Source: Sphingomonas sp. 7/4-4 (GTDB lineage Bacteria; Pseudomonadota; Alphaproteobacteria; Sphingomonadales; Sphingomonadaceae). From it: a stretch of DNA of 64,000 bases. The position numbers and the translations under genes were made by a program. The notes under the pieces were generated by a model. The model saw only the letters and a program-made list of their open reading frames with translations, ran no database searches and was not told the DNA's origin. The DNA is taken from contig NZ_CP115960.1 in the NCBI RefSeq assembly GCF_027941955.1, positions 1,178,001 through 1,242,000 of the forward strand. Reading direction: 5' to 3'. Of this stretch, positions 56,081 to 64,000 are shown one piece after another; positions within the stretch are counted from its first letter, which is position 1, and each line of letters opens with the position of its first letter.

Positions 56081-56616
56081 GCGCGCATCGCTGCCGGGAC
56101 TTCGAAGGCGAAGCAAGCCTCATGGTGGAAATCGGGCTTCCCCGGCGGGTGCGCGAGCGACCAGAAGGAGCGCTTGCCGCCCGCTTCCTCGATCACTGCA
56201 GTGACGCCGACACACCAGTCGCCATCGGGCAGGCCGGACAGGTCCACCGCCGCGCGCATCTCGCCGCCCCACCATTCGATCGCCGGAGTGATCAACGGCA
56301 TATCGGTCATGAATGCGCGATATGCCTTGAAGCGATACGCTGCCCACTCTCCGGATGGCGAGAAATTGAACTCGTAATAGCCGTCGCCTTCTTCCGGCCG
56401 AATGAACAGCTCGAAGCAGGTGTGCTTCCACAGTTCTTCTGCGCGGCGCGCCTGGGCCGGCTCGGGCGTGATCAGATCGTCGGTCCCATCCACGCGATAT
56501 TCGATCAGCCATCGTCCGTCGCCGCCGCACGCGAGCATCACGTCGATGCCGCGCACCGATATTGGCGCGAAATCGGGATGCGGCACCAGCGTCCCATTGC
56601 CCAATCCTCTCCCCAA
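56077..56616 (-). CDS. DOMON-like protein, 179 aa
   Basis: TTG at 56616 lies seven bases behind GGAGG. The protein ([20 protein letters not shown]) has a beta-rich DOMON-like fold: [60 protein letters not shown]. Such domains bind haem or sugars. It is coupled to the NamZ-type gene, suggesting a role in cell-wall sugar recognition. The start is not certain. Confidence 0.75.
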   Translation of the reverse strand: MGRGLGNGTLVPHPDFAPISVRGIDVMLACGGDGRWLIEYRVDGTDDLITPEPAQARRAEELWKHTCFELFIRPEEGDGYYEFNFSPSGEWAAYRFKAYRAFMTDMPLITPAIEWWGGEMRAAVDLSGLPDGDWCVGVTAVIEEAGGKRSFWSLAHPPGKPDFHHEACFAFEVPAAMRA

Positions 56617-56648
56617 CGTCCTTCCTCCATGCTAGGCGGCGCGGCATC

Positions 56649-57875
56649 ATGACCGAATACCAGTCCGATCTGCTCCGCCTGCTCTCTTCGCGCGGCTATA
56701 TCCACCAGGTCACCGACCCTCAGGGGCTGGATGCCCTTGCCGCGCGCCAGGTCGTTCCCGGCTATATCGGCTTCGACCCGACCGCGCCGTCGCTCCACGT
56801 CGGCAGCCTCGTCCAGATCATGCTGCTCCGCCGGCTCCAGCAAGCGGGCCACAAGCCCATCGTCCTCATGGGCGGCGGCACCGGCAAGGTCGGCGACCCC
56901 AGCTTCAAGGACGAGGCCCGCAAGCTGATGACGGTCGATACCATCGCCAGCAACATAGCCTCGATCAAGACAGTGTTCGAGAACTTCCTGACCTTCGGCG
57001 ACGGCCCCATCGACGCAGTGATGGTCGACAATGCCGAATGGCTCGACGCGCTCGAATATCTGCCGTTCCTGCGCGACTATGGCCAGCATTTCTCGGTCAA
57101 CCGGATGCTGAGCTTCGACTCGGTCAAGCTGCGGCTTGAGCGCGAGCAGTCGCTGTCGTTCCTCGAATTCAACTATATGATCCTCCAGGCCTACGACTTC
57201 CTCGAGCTGTCGCGCCGTTCCGCCTGCCGCCTGCAGATGGGCGGCTCGGACCAATGGGGGAACATCGTCAACGGCATCGAATTGTCGCGCCGAGTCGACG
57301 GCACCGAAGTGTACGGCGTCACCACTCCGCTGATCACCACGGCGGATGGCGGCAAGATGGGCAAGACCATGTCGGGCGCAGTGTGGCTCAATCCCGAGCA
57401 ACTCTCGCATTACGATTACTGGCAGTTCTGGCGGAACACCGACGATCGCGACGTCGGCCGGTTCCTGCGTCTGTTCACCGATCTGCCGCTCGACGAGATC
57501 GTCCGTCTGGAGGCGCTCGAAGGCGCCGAGATCAACGAAGCCAAGAAGATCCTCGCCAACGAAGCGACGGCGATGTGCCGCGGTCCCGCCGCCGCACACG
57601 AAGCCGCCGAAACCGCGCGCCGCACCTTCGAGGAAGGCACTGCCGGCGAGGCGCTGCCGAGCTTCGCGGTGCCTGAGGGCAGCATCAACATCGTCGATGC
57701 GCTGATCGGTCTCGGGCTATGCCCCTCCAAGGGTGAAGCCCGGCGGAAAATCGCCGAGGGTGCGATCAAGATCGACGACCAACCGGTCGGCGATCCGACA
57801 GCGATGGTCGCGGTGATCGGGCAAGTGAAGGTCAGCTTCGGCAAGAAGCGCCACGGACTTCTGGTCCCGGCCTGA
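56649..57875 (+). CDS. tyrS: Tyrosyl-tRNA synthetase
   Basis: 408 residues, intact. Class I signs: [20 protein letters not shown] (HIGH-type) and [15 protein letters not shown] (KMSKS-type), plus [14 protein letters not shown] for tyrosine binding. A C-terminal S4 RNA-binding domain ([20 protein letters not shown]) completes it. Start at 56649, in preference to an upstream frame that overlaps the DOMON gene. Confidence 0.97.
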   Translation: MTEYQSDLLRLLSSRGYIHQVTDPQGLDALAARQVVPGYIGFDPTAPSLHVGSLVQIMLLRRLQQAGHKPIVLMGGGTGKVGDPSFKDEARKLMTVDTIASNIASIKTVFENFLTFGDGPIDAVMVDNAEWLDALEYLPFLRDYGQHFSVNRMLSFDSVKLRLEREQSLSFLEFNYMILQAYDFLELSRRSACRLQMGGSDQWGNIVNGIELSRRVDGTEVYGVTTPLITTADGGKMGKTMSGAVWLNPEQLSHYDYWQFWRNTDDRDVGRFLRLFTDLPLDEIVRLEALEGAEINEAKKILANEATAMCRGPAAAHEAAETARRTFEEGTAGEALPSFAVPEGSINIVDALIGLGLCPSKGEARRKIAEGAIKIDDQPVGDPTAMVAVIGQVKVSFGKKRHGLLVPA

Positions 57876-57974
57876 AATCGGCGCGTAAGTGTATGTTAAG
57901 CAGCTTCGTTTGAACGGAATTCACGCGAGAGCGATATCAGGGGAGCCGTACCTCAAGGTTTGAGCGAGGCGCCC

Positions 57975-58298
57975 GTGAGTTTTAGCATCGGCAATCTGGC
58001 CATCGCCGACGACCGGCAGACAATGCGCGACGACGTGCATTATCGTGCGCGCGCGTTCGGCCCCGATGCGCGCCAGCTCACGTTCCTGATCGTCAACATC
58101 TCGCCGCATGGACTGATGGCGCGCTGCGACACGCCGTTCGAAACCGGTGATCGCCTTCGCGTCGTTCTTCCCGGTGCGGGAACCGTCGTCGCCGAAGTCC
58201 GCTGGTGGCTCGGCGGCCGCCTCGGCTGCCAGTTCGATCCGGCGATCGATCTCGCGAGCTATTACGAGCTCATCGCCACGATGGTGAAGGGCAAATAG
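57975..58298 (+). CDS. PilZ-domain protein, 107 aa
   Basis: GTG at 57975 follows GAGG by five bases; TTG at 57960 is an alternative. RDDVHYRARAFGPDARQLTF, then IVNISPHGLMARCDTPFETG and VAEVRWWLGGRLGCQF, has the NxSxxG mark and beta layout of PilZ, though the RxxxR box is weak. It should bind cyclic-di-GMP or be a related adaptor. It is convergent with recG, leaving a two-base gap. Confidence 0.78.
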   Translation: MSFSIGNLAIADDRQTMRDDVHYRARAFGPDARQLTFLIVNISPHGLMARCDTPFETGDRLRVVLPGAGTVVAEVRWWLGGRLGCQFDPAIDLASYYELIATMVKGK

Positions 58299-58299
58299 C

Positions 58300-60359
58300 C
58301 TAACCCGCCCGCAGCAATGCTACCGCGGCATCGCGCTCGAACAGATAGAGCGCCGTCCGCGCCGCCTCCCCCGCGGCGTCTTCAAGCTCCGATCCTGATC
58401 GACCAGCAGGCGCGCGTCGGCGTTGGCCGCGACCATCAACACCTGCATCATCTCGGGCGTGGCCAGCCGGAACTGCGCCTCGCCGGATTGCCGCGTGCCG
58501 AGCAATTCGCCGCCGCCGCGCAGCTCGAGATCGCGCTCGGCGATCAGGAAGCCGTCATTGGTGTCGCGCATCAGCGCCAGCCGGGCGCGCGAGGTTTCGC
58601 TGAGCCCGGCCCCACGGAGCAACACGCAATGCGACTTGCCCCCGCCACGTCCCACCCGCCCGCGCAATTGGTGCAACTGCGCCAGACCGAAGCGGTCGGC
58701 ATGCTCGATCACGATCAGCGTGGCATTGGGCACGTCGACGCCGACCTCGATCACCGTCGTCGCGACCAGCACGCCGATCTCGCCGCCCGCGAACCGCGCC
58801 ATCACCGCGTCCTTCTCCGGGCCTTTCATCCGTCCGTGGACCAGCCCGACCTTGTCGCCGAAACGCGCCCGCAGCTGCGCCGCGCGCGCCTCGGCCGCGG
58901 CGAGATCGACTTTCTCGCTTTCCTCGACCAGCGGGCACACCCAATAGGCCTGCTTGCCCGAACCGAGATGCCGCCCCAGCGCCTCGACGATCTCGGCCAG
59001 CCGATCCTCGGAGATCACGCTGGTCTCGATCGGCTCGCGGCCGGGCGGCATTTCGTCGAGCCGGCTCACATCCATCTCGCCATGCGTCGCGAGCTGGAGC
59101 GTTCGCGGGATCGGCGTCGCAGTCATGACGAGGAGATGCGGCGGCACCTGCGCCTTGGACTGGAGCATCAGCCGCTCGGCGACTCCGAAGCGATGCTGCT
59201 CGTCGACCACCACGAGCCCGAGATCCTTGTAGCGTACGCCTTCCTGAAAGATCGCATGCGTGCCGACCAATATGTCGATCGATCCGTCGGCGAGTCCCAT
59301 CAAGGTCGCCTCGCGCGCCTTGCCTTTGTCGCGACCGGTGAGGACCGCGACTCTTACATCCAGCCCTGAGAGCATGCGGGTAAGTGTCTCGAAATGCTGG
59401 CGCGCGAGAATCTCTGTCGGCGCCAGCATCGCCCCCTGCGCGCCTGCCTCAGCGGCAATCAACAGCGCCATCGTCGCGACCAGGGTCTTGCCCGATCCGA
59501 CATCGCCCTGCAGCAGCCGCAGCATCGGCTGAGTTTGCGCCATGTCGCCTTCGATCTCACGGATCGTCCGCGATTGCGCCCCCGTCGGCGTGTAGGGGAG
59601 TTGCAGATTGTCGCGCAGCCGGCCGTCGCCCGCCAGTGGCCGTCCCCGCTTGGCCCGTGCCTCGCCGCGCACCAGCATCAATGCGAGCTGGTTGGCGAAG
59701 ATCTCGTCATAAGCGAGCCGCTCGCGCGCCTTGGCGTCGGAGGGATCGGCATGGATCGCCACCAGCGCCTCACGCCAGCCCGGCCAGCCCTTCTGCGCCT
59801 TGAGGCTCGGCTCGATCCATTCGGGCAGCTCGGGCGCACGCTCCAATGCCTGCGCCGCCAGCGCCGCGATCCGCTTCGACGTGATGCCTTCGGAACAGGG
59901 ATAGACCGCCTCGCGCCCCACCGACTGCGCCTCATCGGGTGCGAGCACGAGATCGGGGTGGACGATCTGCAACTCCTGCCCATAGGTTTCGAGCTTGCCC
60001 GAGACGAAGCGCGGCTCGTTCAAGGGCAGCAGCTTCTTCGCCCAGCCCGAATTGCCGCCGAAGAATACCAGGCTGACGTAATTTCCTTTGGCATCCACCG
60101 CCTGCACCCGCGCCGGCGCCCGCGCGCTGCCGCCGAAGCGATAGCTCACCGCAGTCAGCGTGATCGCAATGATCCGCCCCGCATCGGCGGCGTCGAGCTC
60201 CTCGCGCGGCACCCGATCGATGAACCCGGTCGGCAGATGGAAGGCGACGTCCACCGCGCGCGCCAGCCCGAGCCGTTCCAACGGCTTGGCCAGCCCAGGG
60301 CCGATGCCCTTCAGCGCGGTGACTTCCGCGAACAGTGGATTGAGAATGTCGGGCCGCAT
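58300..60359 (-). CDS. recG: ATP-dependent DNA helicase RecG (frame break near end)
   Basis: About 686 residues from 60359 (MRPDILNPLFAEVTALKGIG). Wedge/OB domain first, then helicase motifs: MLRLLQGDVGSGKTLVATMA (Walker A), LVVVDEQHRFGVAERLML, LVMTATPIPRTLQLATHGEM and HQLRGRVGRGGGKSHCVLL. One base added near 58398 gives the expected end, ELEDAAGEAARTALYLFERD, and a stop at 58300. It remodels stalled forks and D-loops. Confidence 0.96.
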
Positions 60360-60430
60360 GTCTATCTCCGCCCTACACCGAAGCCGACGGTCGCTCAAAG
60401 CGCCGCCGGCCGATTTGCGTTGGAGATCCT

Positions 60431-60697
60431 GTGGAACGCGAACACCGCCTCAAGCGCCTGCGCTTCCGCGCCTGGCATCGCGGCGTCAAGGAAGCCGATC
60501 TGCTGATCGGCGGCTTCTTCGACATGCATGCCGAACGCTGGGACGATGCCGAGATCGAACTGTTCGAGGCTTTGCTCGAGGAACAGGATGTCGACATCAT
60601 GGCGTGGGCGATGGGAACCGCTGCCGTCCCCGCGCGCTACGAGGGCACGATAATGAACGCCCTCAAGACACTGAACTACGTGCCGATTTCCCGTTAG
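60431..60697 (+). CDS. sdhE: Succinate dehydrogenase FAD assembly factor
   Basis: GTG at 60431 follows GGAG. 88 residues, MEREHRLKRLRFRAWHRGVK, then EADLLIGGFFDMHAERWDDA, contains the conserved RG pair of SdhE, which helps attach FAD to the flavoprotein subunits of succinate dehydrogenase and fumarate reductase. The length is normal. It is divergent from recG by 71 bases. Confidence 0.95.
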   Translation: MEREHRLKRLRFRAWHRGVKEADLLIGGFFDMHAERWDDAEIELFEALLEEQDVDIMAWAMGTAAVPARYEGTIMNALKTLNYVPISR

Positions 60698-60780
60698 CCG
60701 TCACCCCGGCGAAAGCCGGGGCCCAGAGTCTCCAGCGACGACCGCCGTGGCTCTGGATCCCGGCTTCCGCCGGGATGACG
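60698..60780. repeat. REP-like palindrome, family 2, copy 2
   Basis: CCGTCACCCCGGCGAAAGCC at the left and CCGGCTTCCGCCGGGATGAC at the right form a long hairpin like the copy at 26061-26149. It starts with the base after the sdhE stop and ends 14 bases before the mfd start, so it sits in the transcript between them. Confidence 0.8.
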
Positions 60781-60794
60781 AAGAAGAAGAGCGA

Positions 60795-63700
60795 ATGCCC
60801 GACCTGAAGAAAATCCTCTCCGCCACGCGCCCGCTCACCCTTTCGGGCACTCCTACCGGCTTCCTGCCCTGGATGCTGGCCGATCTCGCGCGTGCCGGCG
60901 GCACCGCAGTGTTCGTCGCCCCGGACGAGGCGGCGATGCGCGCGATCGCCTCCACCGCCCCCTTCTTCGCGCCCGAGCTCGACATTCTCAGCTATCCGGC
61001 GTGGGACTGCCTCCCCTATGACCGCGCCAGCCCGACCCTGCGCGTCATGTCCGAGCGGCTCGCGACGCTCCACGCGCTCCAGACCAAATCCGAAAAGCCG
61101 CGGCTGATCGTCACCACGGTCAACGCCGCGACTCAGCGTACACTCACGCCATTCCGCATCCGCCAGCTCGTCGCGCGCCTCGCTCCCGGCGAGCGGATCG
61201 GTCTCGACAAGCTTTCGACGCTGCTTCAGGCCAATGGCTATGTCCGTGTCGATACGGTCAACGATTCCGGCGAATTCGCTGTCCGCGGCGGTCTGGTCGA
61301 CCTGTTCCCCAGCGGCGCCGAGCAGGCGCTGCGCCTCGATTTCTTCGGCGACGAGATCGAATCGGTCCGCACCTTTTCGCCCGAGGATCAGCGCACCACC
61401 GGACGCGTCGATGGCTTCGTCCTGCTTCCCGCCTCCGAGGCTTTGCTGGACGAGGAGTCGATCAAGCGCTTCCGCACGCGCTATCGCGAGAAGTTCGGCG
61501 CCACCGCTACCGGCGATCCGCTCTATCAGGCGATCAGCGACGGTCGCCGCCTCGCCGGAATGGAACATTGGCTGCCCTTGTTCGAAGAGCGGCTCCAGAC
61601 GCTGTTCGATCATTTGCCCGACGAGGCCGTGCTCGTGCGCGACTCGGCCACCGGCGGCGCCGGCGAGCAGCGTTTCGAGGCGATCGCCGATTATCAGGAG
61701 AACCGCGTCCGCGCCGAGAGCGCGGCACCCGGCAGCTATCGCCCTCTCGCCACAGACACGCTCTATTTGTCACCCGACGAATGGGCCAAGGCGCTCGATC
61801 ACGGCCCCGTCCATATCGCCACGCCGTTCCACGAGCCCGAATCGGCCACGGTGCTCGACTTCAACGTAGATGGCCCGCGCGATTTCGCGCCCGAGCGCGC
61901 CGCCGGGAGCAACGTCTACGAAGCCGTCGTTGCCCATCTCGCCAAGGCCCAGAAAAGCGGCCGCAAGCCCATCCTCGCCAGCTATTCGAACGGCGCGCGC
62001 GAGCGACTCTCGGGGCTGCTCGGCGATCACGGCCTCAAGGCGGCCCGCAACGCCGACAGCTGGCAGCAAGCCCTTGGCGCCGCCGACAAGGGCGTGGCCC
62101 TCATCGTCCTGCCGCTCGACCACGGCTTCACCACACCGGACGTCGCCGTGCTCACCGAGCAGGACATGCTCGGCGACCGCCTCGTCCGCCGCTCGAAGCG
62201 GCGCAAGAATACGGATGCGTTTCTCCAGGAGCTCGCCACGCTCTCGCCGGGCGATCTCGTCGTGCATATCGAGCACGGCATCGGCCGCTACGAGGGACTG
62301 ACCCAGATCCCCGTCCAGAAGGCGCCGCACGACTGCGTCGCGCTCTCTTATGCCGGCGGCGACAAGCTCTACGTCCCCGTCGAGAATCTCGAAGTCCTGA
62401 CCCGCTACGGCGCAGGCGAGGAAGGCGCGACGCTAGACCGGCTCGGCGGTGAGGCATGGCAGCGCCGCAAGAGCCGGATGAAAGAGCGGATCCGCGAGAT
62501 CGCGGGCGAGCTCATCGCCACCGCCGCCAAGCGCGCCACGCGCCCCGCCGAAGTCGCCGAGCCCGATCATGGCGGCTATCCCGCCTTCGTCGATCGCTTC
62601 CCTTATGAGGAAACCGACGACCAGGACCGCGCGATCAACGACGTGCTCGAGGATCTCGCCGCGGGTCGCCCGATGGACCGGCTCATCGTCGGCGATGTCG
62701 GCTTCGGCAAGACCGAGGTCGCGCTGCGTGCCGCCTTCGTCGCGGCGATGGCGGGGATGCAGGTCGCGGTGGTCTGCCCGACCACTCTCCTCGCCCGTCA
62801 GCATCACCGCAATTTCCTGGAGCGCTTCCAGGGCTTCCCGATCGAGATCGGCCGCCTCTCCCGCCTCGTCCCCGCCGCCGAGGCCAAGGCCGTCAAGGAA
62901 GGCATCACCGAGGGCAAGATCGACGTGGTGATCGGCACGCATGCGATCCTCGCCAAGGAATCGACTTCAAGCGCCTCGGCCTCGTCATCGTCGACGAGGA
63001 GCAGCGCTTCGGCGTCACGCACAAGGAACGGCTGAAGGCGATGAAGGCGGATGTCCACGTCCTCACCCTCACGGCCACCCCGATCCCGCGGACGCTCCAG
63101 ATGGCGATGAGCGGCCTGCGCGAGCTCTCGGTGATCCAGACCCCGCCGGTCGATCGCCTCGCGGTGCGCACCTATGTCATGCCGTGGGACCCGGTCGTCC
63201 TGCGCGAGGCGCTGCTGCGCGAGCATTATCGCGGCGGCCAGGCCTATTTCGTCACCCCGCGCATCTCGGACATTCCCGATATCGAGAAGTTCCTGCGCGA
63301 GGACGTGCCCGAGATCAGCTACGTCATAGCGCACGGCCAGATGGCGCCGACCGAGGTCGAGGAGCGGATGTCGGCCTTCTACGACCGCCGCTACGACTTG
63401 CTCGTCTCGACCACGATCATCGAATCCGGACTCGACATCCCGTCGGCGAACACGCTGATCGTCAACCGCGCCGACAAGTTCGGCCTTGCGCAGCTTTACC
63501 AGATCCGCGGTCGCGTCGGCCGCGCCAAGACCCGCGCCTATGCCTATCTCACCACCCCTCCCGAGCGGCAGATGACAGAGGCCGCGGACAAGCGCCTGAA
63601 AGTCCTCTCCGATCTCGAATCGCTGGGCGCCGGGTTCCAGCTCGCCAGCCACGATCTCGACATCCGCGGCGCGGGCAATCTGCTCGGCGACGAGCAATCG

Positions 63701-64000
63701 GGGCACATCAAGGAAGTCGGCTATGAACTCTACCAGTCGATGCTGGAGGAGGCGATCATGGATGCCAAGGCTGGCGGCCTGCGCGACGAAATCCGTCCCA
63801 AGGACCTGTCGCCCTCGATCACCGTCGACGCGCCGATCATGATCCCCGAGGATTATATCCCCGATCTCGATTTGCGCATGGGCCTCTATCGCCGCCTCAA
63901 CGATGTCGAGGATAAACAGGGTATCGAGGAATTCGCCGCCGAGCTGATCGATCGCTTCGGCAAGTTGCCCGAGCCGACCGACAATCTGCTCCGCCTGATC
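60795..64000 (+). CDS. mfd: Transcription-repair coupling factor, partial (frameshifted)
   Basis: Mfd removes stalled RNA polymerase and recruits the UvrAB excision machinery. ATG at 60795 starts MPDLKKILSATRPLTLSGTP. UvrB-like modules, the polymerase-binding segment (LSPGDLVVHIEHGIGRYEGL) and helicase motifs (MDRLIVGDVGFGKTEVALRA) are intact. One G added at 62957-62958 gives AKGIDFKRLGLVIVDEEQRF and the second helicase lobe (LYQIRGRVGRAKTRAYAYL). The gene leaves the window before its end, in the C-terminal domain. Confidence 0.96.

Noticed and set aside
58317..59369. Long plus-strand frame opposite recG
   Set aside because: It is the antisense shadow of recG, rich in His, Arg and Gln as usual for high-GC shadows.
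1..64000. CRISPR array, rRNA operon or replication origin
   Set aside because: No regularly spaced repeats with unique spacers, no rRNA sequence and no DnaA-box cluster were noticed; the only tandem repeats are the short ones listed.

Overview
The window looks like a chromosome segment of an alphaproteobacterium of the Sphingomonas group. Evidence: very high GC; sphingomonad-type neighbourhoods (gatCAB, pyrB with a degenerate dihydroorotase, trpD-trpC-moaC-moeA-lexA, divergent comEC and gltX followed by gltA); DUF2336 and PilZ proteins; and an alphaproteobacterial SOS box (GTTC-N7-GTTC) before lexA. The genus is an inference.

Positions 1 to about 16554 are an integrated mobile element. On the minus strand it has a conjugation operon (two zinc-ribbon proteins, a small protein, a VirD4-like coupling ATPase and a membrane protein leaving the window) and a TrbC/VirB2-like pilin. 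Its cargo is an NB-ARC/TPR STAND ATPase convergent with a trypsin-like protease and a small helical protein; a secreted RHS/YD-repeat protein followed by an AT-rich Sel1-repeat gene; a remnant of a REP-associated transposase; the antirestriction protein ArdA; and a DUF1778/GNAT toxin-antitoxin pair with a palindromic operator. The right edge is a tRNA-Leu(TAG) gene cut in its anticodon arm (16554-16594), which marks the attachment site.

Positions 16600 to 64000 are core chromosome: small hypothetical proteins, a periplasmic cyclophilin with an ArsR regulator, a fatty-acid desaturase, gatB/gatA/gatC, DUF4153 and DUF3089 proteins, ruvX, pyrB and pyrC', a ParA/SPOR cluster, MipA, azoreductase and SMR exporter with a LysR regulator, trp and molybdopterin genes, lexA, a LuxR-type regulator, comEC, gltX, gltA, a LysR regulator, a degenerate histidine-kinase/DUF2336 pair, an inositol-phosphate-transferase-like membrane protein, NamZ, tyrS, recG, sdhE and mfd (cut by the right edge). 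Two families of REP-like palindromes lie between core genes.

About two dozen genes, including the normally essential gatA and gltX, are broken by one-base frame changes, mostly a base missing from a short homopolymer. I read this mainly as assembly error, and I give merged coordinates and frameshift positions for these genes. Apparent read-throughs and fusions in the raw reading frames should not be trusted.
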